Positions 18,910 through 27,911 of a stretch of DNA of 37,493 nucleotides are shown piece by piece. Location of the stretch: the NCBI GenBank assembly GCA_021775855.1, contig JAJFGZ010000044.1, positions 1 through 37,493 of the forward strand, in the 5' to 3' direction. The position numbers and the translations under genes are program-made. Under the pieces are notes generated by a model. That model searched no databases. It was not told the DNA's origin and saw only the letters and a list, made by a program, of their open reading frames with translations. Within the stretch, counting starts at the first letter, position 1. Each line of letters starts with the position of its first letter. The DNA is from Hyphomicrobiales bacterium (GTDB lineage Bacteria > Pseudomonadota > Alphaproteobacteria > Rhizobiales > NORP267).

Positions 18910-21564
18910 TCAGGCGTCTTCTCCAACAAGAATTTCGCGTTTGCCAGCATGGTTGGCTGCACCGATGACCCCTTCCGCTTCCATCTGTTCGATGATGGTC
19001 GCGGCGCGGTTATATCCAATCGAGAGGCGGCGCTGGATATAGCTGGTGGAGGCCTTGCGGTCGTGGATGACGATATTGACGGCGCGGTTGTAAAGATCAT
19101 CGCCGTCACCATTGACCGGTAGCCCGGTCCCGGCGTCGATCTCGGTTTCCTCCGTCTCCTCGGTCACGTCGAGATATTCGGGGACGCCCTGTTTCTTGAG
19201 ATGGCTGACGACGCGCTCGACTTCGTCGTCGGAGACGAACGCGCCGTGGACACGGCTAATGCGCCCGCCGCCGGCCATGTGCAGCATGTCGCCTTGGCCG
19301 AGAAGCTGTTCGGCACCCTGTTCGCCTAAGATCGTACGCGAATCGATTTTTGACGTGACCTGGAATGAAATCCGGGTCGGGAAGTTGGCCTTGATGGTGC
19401 CGGTGATGACGTCAACGCTGGGGCGCTGGGTGGCTGTGATGATGTGGATACCGGCGGCGCGGGCCATCTGCGCGAGGCGCTGGATGGTGCCTTCGATATC
19501 TTTGCCCGCGACCATCATCAGGTCGGCCATCTCGTCGACAATGACGACGATGAACGGCATCGGCTCCAGTTCCATTTCCTCAGTCTCGTAAACTGCCTTG
19601 CCGGTTTCGCGGTCGAAACCGGTCTGGACGGTGCGGGTGATCACCTCGTCTTTTTCCCGGGCATCCTCGACCCGCTGGTTGTACCCGTCGATATTACGCA
19701 CGCCCAGCTTGGACATTTTCTTGTAGCGTTCTTCCATTTCGCGGACCGCCCATTTGAGCGCGACGACGGCCTTTTTGGGGTCCGTTACGACCGGCGACAG
19801 GAGGTGCGGGATGCCGTCATAGACCGACAATTCCAGCATTTTGGGGTCGATCATGATCAACTTGCATTTGTCTGGCGGCAAGCGGTACAGGAGCGACAGG
19901 ATCATGGCGTTGATGCCGACCGACTTGCCGGACCCGGTGGTGCCGGCGATCAGGAGATGGGGCATGCGCGCCAGGTCGGCGATGACCGGCTCACCGCCGA
20001 TGGTCTTGCCGAGTACCAGTGGAAGTTTTGATTTGGTGCGTTCGAAATTTTCGGACGCCACCATTTCGCGAAAAAACACGGTTTCCCGGGCCGAATTGGG
20101 TAATTCAATTCCAATCGCATTGCGCCCAGGGATAACCGCGATGCGGGCCGAAATAGCGCTCATGGAGCGGGCTATATCGTCGGCAAGACCGATCACCCGG
20201 GCTGATTTGATGCCGGGCGCTGGCTCCAGTTCGTACAGTGTGACGACGGGGCCCGGGCGCACATTGATGATTTCGCCGTTGATCCCGTAATCTTCCAGCA
20301 CACTTTCCAGCATGCGCGCATTCTGCTCCAGGGATTCCTTGTTGGCTGCCTTGGACGCCGATATCCTGTTGGGCTTGGCGAGCAGGCGCAGGGGCGGCAA
20401 TACGAATTCTTTGTCGGGCAGAAACGACGGCTGGGCCTCGCGCGAAATCCGCTTTCCCTGTTTGAGACGTGCGGTTGCTGTCTGCACTCGTTCGGACGCT
20501 GCCAGGGATTGGTTTTCCGCACCCGCCGGTTCCGGGTATTCCTGATCCCCGGACTCAAACATGTTGTCGTATGGCTCATTTGACGGTTCGGTGCCGGAAG
20601 AATGCGCAGACCCGCCGTCTGCAAAAACCGGTTCAATCCGCCCGGCCGAATCGACCGGGACAGCGAAGTCTTCGTTTTCGTATTCGTGACGGTTCCTGTT
20701 CGTAATTCGATCGAACGTCCAACGAAGAAGATTTGATACCAGGCTACCGGCATGTTCTTCACGATCAATATAGTGATCCTCTACGGTGACCACCGGGGTT
20801 GGGGCCACCGGGGCACGGTTGAACATACGGCGCGCCCGGGCCGGCAGACTCAGGGCCAGGTGCCCGATGGCACCGATCCACGCAAAACGTTCGGGCTTGC
20901 TTTCTTCGTACAATTCTTCTTCGTACAGGTCGTCATCGTAGGGATCGTCGATTAATTCCTGCGCCGCGTTCTGGTTGCGCGCAAGCAATGACCTGAAGCG
21001 CAGATTAAGCGCACGCGATGCGAGCACCAGAAATACAGCGCTCGAAGCCACGACAATTGCGAATTTTGCAACCAGGCTCGAGGATGAACCGAAAATTGTT
21101 CCAATTGTCTGGTTTAAAAAATCTCCGAGAAAGCCGCCAAGGCCGGTCGGCAGAGGCCAGGATCCGAGTATCGGCAGGCCGGATACCGCAGTTGCACCGG
21201 CGCCGAGCGCCAGAATACCAAGGATAGCGCGGCGACCAGGCGCGGGCATTGATAATAGTCTGATCAGCTGAAAACCCCAGAACAGCAGAAAAGCAACAAG
21301 GAATATGGAGACCAGGCCGAAGACCTGCATCAGCAGATCGGCGATCACAGCACCCGGATAGCCGAGATAATTGTCCGGTGCGCGGTTGATCGCGTGGTTG
21401 AGGCTCGGGTCCTGGATCGACCAGGTCGCGAGCGCGAGCGCTATCGCCCCCCCGAACAGGACAAGAATGCCACCCACAAGGATGTTTGTGCGGCGGCCAA
21501 AGACGTGGCGGATGCGGTCGGAAACCAGTGTTTCAATCGCGGCAGTGTTGGCTATAAACCCCAA
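18910..21564 (-). CDS. ftsK: DNA translocase FtsK
   Basis: FtsK sits at the septum and pumps DNA toward dif so that chromosomes can be resolved. The 884-aa protein has four N-terminal membrane segments (about 28-47, 73-102, 112-131, 164-184), an acidic low-complexity linker (about 200-400), then the RecA-like motor with Walker A GTTGSGKS (541-548), [15 protein letters not shown], and [17 protein letters not shown]. The C-terminal gamma winged helix (about 820-880: [21 protein letters not shown]) that reads KOPS is present. A CtrA-type site lies about 110-125 bp upstream. Confidence 0.97.
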   Translation of the reverse strand: MGFIANTAAIETLVSDRIRHVFGRRTNILVGGILVLFGGAIALALATWSIQDPSLNHAINRAPDNYLGYPGAVIADLLMQVFGLVSIFLVAFLLFWGFQLIRLLSMPAPGRRAILGILALGAGATAVSGLPILGSWPLPTGLGGFLGDFLNQTIGTIFGSSSSLVAKFAIVVASSAVFLVLASRALNLRFRSLLARNQNAAQELIDDPYDDDLYEEELYEESKPERFAWIGAIGHLALSLPARARRMFNRAPVAPTPVVTVEDHYIDREEHAGSLVSNLLRWTFDRITNRNRHEYENEDFAVPVDSAGRIEPVFADGGSAHSSGTEPSNEPYDNMFESGDQEYPEPAGAENQSLAASERVQTATARLKQGKRISREAQPSFLPDKEFVLPPLRLLAKPNRISASKAANKESLEQNARMLESVLEDYGINGEIINVRPGPVVTLYELEPAPGIKSARVIGLADDIARSMSAISARIAVIPGRNAIGIELPNSARETVFFREMVASENFERTKSKLPLVLGKTIGGEPVIADLARMPHLLIAGTTGSGKSVGINAMILSLLYRLPPDKCKLIMIDPKMLELSVYDGIPHLLSPVVTDPKKAVVALKWAVREMEERYKKMSKLGVRNIDGYNQRVEDAREKDEVITRTVQTGFDRETGKAVYETEEMELEPMPFIVVIVDEMADLMMVAGKDIEGTIQRLAQMARAAGIHIITATQRPSVDVITGTIKANFPTRISFQVTSKIDSRTILGEQGAEQLLGQGDMLHMAGGGRISRVHGAFVSDDEVERVVSHLKKQGVPEYLDVTEETEETEIDAGTGLPVNGDGDDLYNRAVNIVIHDRKASTSYIQRRLSIGYNRAATIIEQMEAEGVIGAANHAGKREILVGEDA

Positions 21565-21613
21565 ACCATAAACTCCATACTTAACTCAACTAGATACGCG
21601 GGAGAATTAAGCC

Positions 21614-21654
21614 CCCAGGGTTCCGGATGGTTCGGTGATGATCCGGGACCTGGG
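21614..21654. repeat. Imperfect hairpin in the ftsK upstream region
   Basis: Two 6-bp arms at each end, CCCAGG...CCGGAT and ATCCGG...CCTGGG, can pair across a 12-base loop, with a small internal mismatch. It lies between the CtrA-type site and the ftsK start. It may be an mRNA leader structure or a second terminator after amt. Confidence 0.45.
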
Positions 21655-21675
21655 CTCCAGTCTAGTCTGGCTTGG

Positions 21676-21690
21676 TTAAGTGTGGATTAA
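21676..21690. promoter_or_regulatory. CtrA-type binding site upstream of ftsK
   Basis: TTAAGTGTGGATTAA is an exact TTAA-N7-TTAA, the full site recognised by the alphaproteobacterial cell-cycle regulator CtrA. It is 112-126 bp upstream of the ftsK start codon and downstream of the amt terminator, so ftsK is the likely target. Binding is inferred. Confidence 0.6.
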
Positions 21691-21718
21691 GCCGGGGGTC
21701 AGCGCCCTGATAATCAAA

Positions 21719-21748
21719 TGGGGGCCTGCGATGATGCACGGGCCCCCA
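21719..21748 (-). terminator. Probable terminator after amt
   Basis: A perfect 8-bp stem, TGGGGGCC/GGCCCCCA, encloses a 14-base loop and begins 39 bp after the amt stop in its direction of transcription. The stem is followed only by a weak T-rich stretch (TTTGATTAT). Confidence 0.55.
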
Positions 21749-21786
21749 CGAGATAAGCGTTTTTAAGTGATGTATCGACCGTCGGC

Positions 21787-23115
21787 TCAGACCCGCTGAC
21801 TACCCTGACCGAATTCCGGATAGGCTTCGAGCCCCAATTCGGCTTTGTCGAGACCCATCATTTCTTCTTCCGGGCTGACGCGGATGCCTATGGTGAGCTT
21901 TAGGACAAACCACAGGATGGCGCTCGCGGTAAATACAAAAGCGCCGATGGAAACAACGCCGATGGCCTGTTCCAGATAGGTGACGCCGTCTTCCGGGGCG
22001 TGGGTCCAGGGGACGATCATGGTGCCCCAGATCCCGGCCATGAGGTGGACGGGAATCGCCCCCACCACATCGTCGATCTTGAATTTATCGAGCATCGGCA
22101 CCGCAAACACGACGATGATGCCGCCAACCGCACCGATCAATGCTGCCTGTCCCATGCCGGGGGTCAGGGGTTCAGCGGTGATAGAGACCAAACCTGCCAA
22201 CGCGCCGTTGAGCACCAGGGTCAGGTCAACTTTTTTGTACATGAGCTGGGTCAGCAGCAGGGCCGCGACCGCGCCTGCGGCGGCCGCTGTATTTGTGTTG
22301 GTGAAAATGATCGCCACGGCGTTAGCGTCCGCGATCGTCCCCATGGCCAATTGCGATGCGCCGTTGAACCCGAACCATCCGAGCCAGAGGACGAAGGTGC
22401 CGAGCGTTGCCAGCGGCAGGGACGATCCCGGAAACGGGTGAATTCCGCCACCTTTCGGGTATTTTCCCATGCGCGGGCCGAGAATGAGGGCCCCCGCAAG
22501 CGCCGCCCATCCGCCGGTGGAATGGACCAGGGTGGAACCGGCAAAATCGGAAAAGCCGCGCGCATCGAGCCAGCCGGTACCCCATTCCCAGGAGCCCTGG
22601 ATTGGGTAAATGATGCCCGTCAGGATGACGGTAAAAATCAAAAACGGCCACAGCTTGATGCGTTCGGCAATGGTGCCGGACACAATCGACGCGGTGGTTG
22701 CGGCAAAGACCATCTGGAAAAACCAGTCGGACGCCGAGGCGTAAGATCCGTCTGAGGTGGCCGGGTCGCCGGGCGCCCAGACTGCGAAGCTACCGATCAC
22801 GCCGCCCGCATCAATGCCGTACATCAAGTTGTAGCCGACCGCCCAATACATCAGCCCGGCGATCGAATAGAGCGCGATGTTTTTGGTACATTGCATCGCC
22901 ACATTCTTGGTGCGCACCAGTCCGGCTTCGAGCATGGTAAAGCCCGCCGCCATCCACATGACAAGGAACCCGCCGATCAGAAAGAGCAGGGTATTGAAGA
23001 TATACGCGGTGTCAGCAAAGGACGCGAATTCCGGAGTTTCCTGCGCCAGCGCTTGTCCCGGAATGAGCAACAACGCGGCGATCACCGCCCGTATCAGATT
23101 TTTAGATAAGTTCAT
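21787..23115 (-). CDS. amt: Ammonium transporter Amt
   Basis: Amt proteins are trimeric inner-membrane channels for ammonium. The 442-aa protein begins with a signal-peptide-like segment (LIRAVIAALLLIPGQALA, cleavage near 24) and then has the eleven expected membrane helices. The pore's twin histidines occur in LVHSTGGWAAL and VHLMAGIWG. Further marks are AGFTMLEAGLVRTKN near 57-71 and GWFGFNGAS. It lies 26 bp after glnK on the same strand, the usual glnK-amt operon, in which GlnK blocks Amt when nitrogen is plentiful. A hairpin follows its stop. Confidence 0.97.
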   Translation of the reverse strand: MNLSKNLIRAVIAALLLIPGQALAQETPEFASFADTAYIFNTLLFLIGGFLVMWMAAGFTMLEAGLVRTKNVAMQCTKNIALYSIAGLMYWAVGYNLMYGIDAGGVIGSFAVWAPGDPATSDGSYASASDWFFQMVFAATTASIVSGTIAERIKLWPFLIFTVILTGIIYPIQGSWEWGTGWLDARGFSDFAGSTLVHSTGGWAALAGALILGPRMGKYPKGGGIHPFPGSSLPLATLGTFVLWLGWFGFNGASQLAMGTIADANAVAIIFTNTNTAAAAGAVAALLLTQLMYKKVDLTLVLNGALAGLVSITAEPLTPGMGQAALIGAVGGIIVVFAVPMLDKFKIDDVVGAIPVHLMAGIWGTMIVPWTHAPEDGVTYLEQAIGVVSIGAFVFTASAILWFVLKLTIGIRVSPEEEMMGLDKAELGLEAYPEFGQGSQRV

Positions 23116-23141
23116 AAATATTACTCCTGTGCGGGTTGGCG

Positions 23142-23480
23142 CTATAACGCTTCCAAATTCTGTTCGCCGGTGCGGATGCGCACGGCCTTTTCAACGGGAA
23201 TGGAAAAAATCTTGCCGTCGCCGATCTGCCCGGTTCCAGCGGTCTCCTGGATGGCCTCGATGACCTTTCCGGCCAATTTGCCGTCGACAACAATCTCGAG
23301 TTTCAGCTTGGGGACGAAATTCACGGAATATTCGGCGCCGCGGTAAATTTCGGTATGGCCCTTCTGACGGCCGTACCCGTTAACCTCGCTGACGGTCAGC
23401 CCCTGGACGCCGAGCGTGGTCAGCTGATCGCGCACGGCATCGAGTTTGAATGGTTTTATAATCGCGATGATCAATTTCAT
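23142..23480 (-). CDS. glnK: Nitrogen regulatory protein P-II (GlnK/GlnB)
   Basis: P-II proteins are trimeric sensors of 2-oxoglutarate and ATP/ADP. ATG 23480 gives the standard 112 aa; the open frame upstream of it is not conserved. The protein starts MKLIIAIIKPFKLDAVRDQL, has the T-loop with uridylylation target Tyr51 (TEIYRGAEY), and the signature TGQIGDGKIFSIPVE. The linkage to amt argues for GlnK over GlnB. A sigma-54-like promoter lies about 90 bp upstream, consistent with nitrogen control. Confidence 0.96.
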   Translation of the reverse strand: MKLIIAIIKPFKLDAVRDQLTTLGVQGLTVSEVNGYGRQKGHTEIYRGAEYSVNFVPKLKLEIVVDGKLAGKVIEAIQETAGTGQIGDGKIFSIPVEKAVRIRTGEQNLEAL

Positions 23481-23567
23481 GCCTGTCCCTTTCGTTGTCG
23501 CCAATACGCGCAAACCACTCCAGTGGAGGTCCGGAAGTGGTTCGCATGGCGATTCGATAAGGAGCGT

Positions 23568-23583
23568 TACAAGCTTCGTGCCA
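23568..23583 (-). promoter_or_regulatory. Probable sigma-54 promoter of glnK-amt
   Basis: Read on the minus strand, TGGCACGAAGCTTGTA matches TGGCAC-N5-TTGCA with one mismatch (GT instead of GC in the -12 element). The -24 GG is intact. The expected start point leaves a leader of about 75 bases before glnK. The weak -12 element keeps confidence moderate. Confidence 0.6.
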
Positions 23584-23677
23584 ATTCCTGGGAGAATCAG
23601 TAATATATTGATAACAAACAACTATTTTGAATAGCGCCTAAGGGAGAGCTATTTAAAACTGCCATTTATGCTCAATA

Positions 23678-23705
23678 TTTAGGCAATACAGTTATGCTGC
23701 CTAAA
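23678..23705. repeat. Inverted repeat between tesB and glnK
   Basis: TTTAGGCA-N12-TGCCTAAA is a perfect 8-bp inverted repeat. It lies 16 bp after the tesB stop and about 95 bp upstream of the glnK sigma-54-like promoter. It may end tesB transcription or be an activator site; the sequence does not match the usual NtrC dyad. Confidence 0.5.
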
Positions 23706-23720
23706 AATTAATCAAATCAA

Positions 23721-24587
23721 TCAGTCCTTGTTCTTCCTTAGCCGGATCAAGCCTTCCTGGGTCACCGATGCGACGAGGACGCCGTCGCGCGTATAGACCG
23801 ATCCCCGGTTGAAGCCGCGGGCACCGCTGGTGGATGGGCTGTCCTGGGTATAGAGCAGCCAATCGTCGGCCCGGAAGGGCCGGTGGAACCACATGGCGTG
23901 GTCCAGGCTGGCGACCTGCAGGTCCTGGTTAAACAGGCTGCGGCCATGGGCGAACAGCGATGTGTCCAACAGCGTCATGTCAGAGGCGTAGGCCAGCACG
24001 CATTGGTGCAGCGATACCTCATCGGGCAGATTGTCGGTCGCCTTGAACCAGACATTCTGGACCGGATCGAGTTTTTTCGATGAGAAAAAATGTGTCAGGT
24101 CGACCGGACGCATCTCGATCGGGCGGGCGCGTTCCCAGTAGCGGCGCACATTTTCAGGCACCATGTCGATGAATTTGGCGCGCAGATCAACTTCGCTCGG
24201 CAGATCCTCGGGCATCGGTACGTCGGGCATGTCGAACTGGTGGTCGAGCCCCTCTTCGTTGTTGTGGAATGAAGCCGACATGGAAAAAATCGCCTGGCCG
24301 TGCTGGATGGCGACCACCCGGCGGGTAGTGAAACTGCGCCCATCGCGGATGCGGTCGACCTCGTAGATGATCGGTACTTTGGGGTCGCCCGGGCGCATGA
24401 AATATCCGTGCAGCGAATGGACGCTGCGGTTTTCGACGGTGCGCTGGACCGCGACCAAAGCTTGCCCGATCACCTGTCCGCCAAACACCCTCTGCCAGCC
24501 ATCCTGGGGACTGACGCCTCGAAACAGGTTGACTTCAAGGGGTTCCAGATCGAGCGTCTTGAGTAACTTCTTTACGGCGTTGGTCAT
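23721..24587 (-). CDS. tesB: Acyl-CoA thioesterase II
   Basis: TesB hydrolyses acyl-CoA to free fatty acid and CoA. From ATG 24587 it is 288 aa, the family length, and forms a double hot-dog fold. Typical segments are LFRGVSPQDGWQRVFGGQVIGQALVAA-like (44-65), SLHGYFMRPGD, SFTTRRVVAIQHGQAIF and, in the second half, SLDHAMWFHRPFRADDWLLY followed by GARGFNRGSVYTRDG. The frame is open 23 codons further upstream, without support for a longer start. It is divergent from the FAD hydroxylase gene, with 94 bp between the start codons. Confidence 0.95.
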   Translation of the reverse strand: MTNAVKKLLKTLDLEPLEVNLFRGVSPQDGWQRVFGGQVIGQALVAVQRTVENRSVHSLHGYFMRPGDPKVPIIYEVDRIRDGRSFTTRRVVAIQHGQAIFSMSASFHNNEEGLDHQFDMPDVPMPEDLPSEVDLRAKFIDMVPENVRRYWERARPIEMRPVDLTHFFSSKKLDPVQNVWFKATDNLPDEVSLHQCVLAYASDMTLLDTSLFAHGRSLFNQDLQVASLDHAMWFHRPFRADDWLLYTQDSPSTSGARGFNRGSVYTRDGVLVASVTQEGLIRLRKNKD

Positions 24588-24681
24588 ATGCGGCAATTTT
24601 CCCGGTTGCTGTCCGGGTGCAATATATTCCAAACTGGCGAAACAAGAAGGCATCAATGACTTTTTGCAGGAAAATTTCGCG

Positions 24682-25965
24682 ATGACCCGCCCGCGCCGAA
24701 ACCCGAAGAAAATCCCTGCCTGCGAGATCCTGATCGCCGGGGGTGGTCTTGTGGGACTGGCCCAGGCGTTGGCACTGGCGGACTTAGGGGACGGGGATCA
24801 GGGAAAAATTGTCCTGGTTGATCGGGCGCCGCTGACGCCGAAATCAAAAACGCAGGATTTGCGCGCCTTCGCGATTACCGCCGCCAGCCGGCGAATGCTG
24901 ACCCGGCTCGGGGTCTGGGAAAAAATCGCCAAGCACGCCCAACCGGTCTCGAAGATGCTGATCAGCGACAGCCCTCTTCATTCTGTCGCGCGACCGCCAT
25001 TGTTGGAGTTTCCAACCCTGGAAACCTCCAAGGACGGTCTTGAAGCCGCAAGTATTATTGAGAACCGGTATCTGGTCCAGGCGTTGACGGCGCAGGTCAA
25101 AAAGGATGCCCGGATCCGGGTGATTGCTCCCGACAGGGTTACCGGGTTCGAGACCGGTCCCGGCAGTATAACTGTGCAGCTTGAACGAACCGGAGAGATC
25201 GACGCCCGGCTGATTATCGCCGCCGACGGCGCCCGATCGGGGATCCGCCGCATGGCCGGGATCAAGACCATGGACTGGGATTACGGGCAATCTGGTATAG
25301 TCGCGACCATCGGCCTCGGGCGGCCGCACAAGGGCCGCGCGATCCAGCATTTTCTGCCCGCCGGGCCGTTTGCTATGCTGCCGCTGGTTGGCGACAAGGA
25401 CGACGCGCATCGCGGCTCGCTGGTCTGGTCGGAAAAGGCGGATGAAGCCCAGCGGTTGCTGGCACTTGGCGGGCAGGAATTTTTGGACGCGTTGCAGCTG
25501 CGGCTTGGTCTCCAGTTTGGCGGGGCCCGGCTGTTGGCCGGTCCGCAATCGTTTCCCCTTGGCATGACGCTCGCCCGGGGATTTACAGCGCCGCGCGTAG
25601 TGCTGATCGGGGACGCCGCGCACAAAGTCCATCCGCTCGCGGGTCAGGGCGCCAATCTCGGGTTCAAGGATGTCGCGGCGCTTAGCGAAACCCTGATCGA
25701 AGCCCACCGGCTCGGTGAAGATTATGGAAATCTGTTGGTGTTGGAGCGGTACCAGAGCTGGCGGCGGTTTGATGTGGTCACAAATGCGCTCGCCATGGAC
25801 GGGATGAACCGGGTCTTTTCAAATGAATTGCCGGGCATCAAACAATTACGCGATGTGGGGCTTGCACTCGTCGACCGGGTTTTGCCGCTGAAATCCTTGA
25901 TGACCCGGGAAGCGGCCGGTGAAACCGGGCGGGTGCCGGCACTCATGCGGGTTGGTGAAGCGTAA
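24682..25965 (+). CDS. UbiH/UbiF/Coq6-type FAD-dependent hydroxylase
   Basis: The protein belongs to the flavin monooxygenases that hydroxylate the ubiquinone ring. From ATG 24682 it has 427 aa: GGGLVGL (20-26) of the ADP-binding fold, DLRAFAITAASRRML near 55-70, the AADGARSGIRR (DG) motif, and GDAAHKVHPLAGQGANLGFKD with GD at 310-311. All three FAD motifs are intact. Which ring position it hydroxylates cannot be decided here. The open frame extends upstream across the tesB start on the other strand, but those residues show no family match. Confidence 0.92.
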   Translation: MTRPRRNPKKIPACEILIAGGGLVGLAQALALADLGDGDQGKIVLVDRAPLTPKSKTQDLRAFAITAASRRMLTRLGVWEKIAKHAQPVSKMLISDSPLHSVARPPLLEFPTLETSKDGLEAASIIENRYLVQALTAQVKKDARIRVIAPDRVTGFETGPGSITVQLERTGEIDARLIIAADGARSGIRRMAGIKTMDWDYGQSGIVATIGLGRPHKGRAIQHFLPAGPFAMLPLVGDKDDAHRGSLVWSEKADEAQRLLALGGQEFLDALQLRLGLQFGGARLLAGPQSFPLGMTLARGFTAPRVVLIGDAAHKVHPLAGQGANLGFKDVAALSETLIEAHRLGEDYGNLLVLERYQSWRRFDVVTNALAMDGMNRVFSNELPGIKQLRDVGLALVDRVLPLKSLMTREAAGETGRVPALMRVGEA

Positions 25966-25977
25966 TCCGCACCGTGT

Positions 25978-26175
25978 CTATTCTTCAAGGTTGCGGGCTT
26001 CTTCCGGCAGCATGATCGGGATCCCGTCACGGATCGGGTAGGCCAATCCGGCGGCTTCGCTGATCAGTTCGGCGGCGTCGGAATCGTACCGCAAGGCCGT
26101 TTTCGTCACCGGACAAACCAGCAGTTCGAGCAATTTTGGATCAATACTGGCCGCTGGTTTTTTTGTTTTGCTCAT
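25978..26175 (-). CDS. Trm112-like/YcaR family small zinc-ribbon-like protein
   Basis: A 65-aa protein of the Trm112/YcaR (DUF343) family: [15 protein letters not shown] (11-25), L.Y.....[26 protein letters not shown]. In eukaryotes and archaea, Trm112 is a methyltransferase partner; the bacterial role is not clear. Only one cysteine of the usual CP..K motif is present, as in many bacterial members. It ends a minus-strand run with the Lon-N and thioredoxin genes, 39 bp after the former, and is convergent with the hydroxylase. Confidence 0.9.
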   Translation of the reverse strand: MSKTKKPAASIDPKLLELLVCPVTKTALRYDSDAAELISEAAGLAYPIRDGIPIMLPEEARNLEE

Positions 26176-26214
26176 GGGTGCATCTCTATTCTAAAATCCG
26201 GGTCCTGTAATCGG

Positions 26215-26883
26215 CTACTGAAGCCGTGCCGGGTCGCCTCCGCTGTCCCGGCGCAGAAACATTTCCGTCAACGCGATCAAGAGTTCGGCCCGCTCGCCGA
26301 TTTCGCGGACCTCGAGGAGCGCCTGTTTTTCATCCGGGCCGTAGGGGCTCAGCATCGAAAGGCCGTTGACCAGGGCCTCGTCGGACGCTTCCGAAATATC
26401 CGCCCAGTCGATGCTTAGATCCTGGGCTTCGACAAACTCCTTCAAGGTCGCGAGTAAGCGACCCCGATCGATTTGTTCAGAATCGGGATCGTAGATCAGG
26501 TCGTCCGCAAAATCGGCATACCCGGCGCGGACCATCCGGTAGGGCGTCCCGTCGGTCACCTCGGCCGTCACGTGGAAGCGCGTGATGCCGGCAAGCGTGA
26601 TCAGGAGCCGGTCCTCATCAGATTCCGCCCAGGTCGTTATGCGTCCAAGGGTGCCGATCTGGGCAAGTTCGGGCACACTTTCGTCGGAACTGCTGCGGTC
26701 AGGCTGGATCATACCGATTAGTTTATCGCCCCGCATCGCGTCGTCGATCATGGCCAGATAGCGCGGCTCGAATATATTGAGCGGCAGCTGGCCGCGTGGC
26801 AGAAGCAGCGCACCAGCCAGGGGAAAGACGGGTACAATCTCCGGGATATCGGCGGGGGTTGGGTATCGATCCGAAAGCTTCAT
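26215..26883 (-). CDS. Lon N-terminal (substrate-binding) domain protein
   Basis: The 222-aa protein consists of a LON N-terminal domain without ATPase or protease parts: IVPVFPLAGALLLPRGQLPLNIFEPRYLAMIDDAMRG (18-54, split here as PLAG..LPRG..LPLNIFEPRY), IGMIQP, GRITTWAE and a helical C-terminus. The function of these stand-alone domains is not established. It lies 21 bp after the thioredoxin/TPR gene on the same strand. This pairing is common in alphaproteobacteria and hints at a shared part in protein quality control. Confidence 0.93.
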   Translation of the reverse strand: MKLSDRYPTPADIPEIVPVFPLAGALLLPRGQLPLNIFEPRYLAMIDDAMRGDKLIGMIQPDRSSSDESVPELAQIGTLGRITTWAESDEDRLLITLAGITRFHVTAEVTDGTPYRMVRAGYADFADDLIYDPDSEQIDRGRLLATLKEFVEAQDLSIDWADISEASDEALVNGLSMLSPYGPDEKQALLEVREIGERAELLIALTEMFLRRDSGGDPARLQ

Positions 26884-26904
26884 GGGGCTGGCTCCGGTGG
26901 GTTT

Positions 26905-27822
26905 TTAGGAAAACAGGACAGAAGATAATTTCCGCCGTCCGCTCACGGTTGCTTCGTCGGTCTGCCCCCAGGCTTCGAAAAACTGCAACAATTGCAGCCG
27001 CGCAGCGTCTTCGTTCCAGTCGCGTTTCCTGATCAGAATTTCGACCAAAGCGTCGGTCGCGGCCTCGCGGTCGCCGGAAGCGTTCAGGGCAATGGCCAGG
27101 TCCAGGCGGGCCTGAAAATCGTTCTCGTTGGCCTCGACCTTGGCTTGCAGGGCGGGTACTTCGCTGGCCAGTTCCGGATTGCCGCCAAGTTCGAGAGCTG
27201 CGCGGGCCCCTGCGATGGCCGGGTGGTCGGCATCATTTTCGTCGGCGAGCGCCAGTGTCTCGGTGGCTTTGTCGGGATGTCCACCAGCCAGATAGCAGCG
27301 TGCCAGGCCGCCGATCGCGTCCGGGTTTGTGGGCGCCGACTGGAGCATCCCGGCGAATAACTGCGCGGCACTTTGATAATCTTCCGCAGCCAAAGCACCA
27401 TTGGCCGCCTCCAGAATTTCCTCCGAGCGGTCGACTACAGGGTCTCCCGCGACCCGGGTGATAAATTCCGCGATTTCGCTCTCGGGCAACGCGCCCATAA
27501 ACCCGTCGACCGGCTGGCCGTCCTTGAAGGCAAATACTGCTGGAATTGATTTCACGCCCAATTGTCCGGCGACTGCCTGGTTTTCATCGACATTGATCTT
27601 GACCAGGGCCACCCGGCCGTTTGCGGCATGGACCGCCTTTTCAAGCATTGGGGTCAATTGTTTGCAGGGGCCGCACCAGGGCGCCCAGAAATCCACAAGG
27701 ACGACCCGTTCGCGGGACGCTTCAACCACATCCGCGATGAATGTGCTGGAGGATGATTCCTTGATCAGATCGCCAGCAGGGGGCGGGGTGATTTCACCGC
27801 TGAGCGGTATCTGGTCGTTCAT
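26905..27822 (-). CDS. Thioredoxin-TPR protein (CnoX/YbbN-like co-chaperone)
   Basis: A 305-aa fusion of an N-terminal thioredoxin domain (about 25-130) and a C-terminal TPR-like helical region (about 140-290). The active site is WCGPC at 49-53, so the redox pair is retained, unlike E. coli CnoX, which has lost one cysteine. VDFWAPWCGPCKQLTPMLE and VKINVDEN..VAGQLGVKSIPAVFAF are typical. The family protects substrates from oxidation and hands them to GroEL and DnaK. It is upstream of, and likely cotranscribed with, the Lon-N gene. Confidence 0.93.
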   Translation of the reverse strand: MNDQIPLSGEITPPPAGDLIKESSSSTFIADVVEASRERVVLVDFWAPWCGPCKQLTPMLEKAVHAANGRVALVKINVDENQAVAGQLGVKSIPAVFAFKDGQPVDGFMGALPESEIAEFITRVAGDPVVDRSEEILEAANGALAAEDYQSAAQLFAGMLQSAPTNPDAIGGLARCYLAGGHPDKATETLALADENDADHPAIAGARAALELGGNPELASEVPALQAKVEANENDFQARLDLAIALNASGDREAATDALVEILIRKRDWNEDAARLQLLQFFEAWGQTDEATVSGRRKLSSVLFS

Positions 27823-27911
27823 GTCGGGCTTTTAGCCTCCGTTATAATCAGGTTTTCCTGAAAGATGGCGGTTTGTGAGGAAAAATTCAAACGCAAAAGG
27901 ATGACAAGGTA

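Noticed and set aside
23678-23705. NtrC binding site upstream of glnK
   Set aside because: The dyad lacks the GCAC-N7-GTGC type pattern of NtrC sites.
24844-25707. 287-codon open frame antisense to the UbiH-type gene
   Set aside because: Same reason: the plus-strand gene has all FAD motifs and the antisense product looks random.
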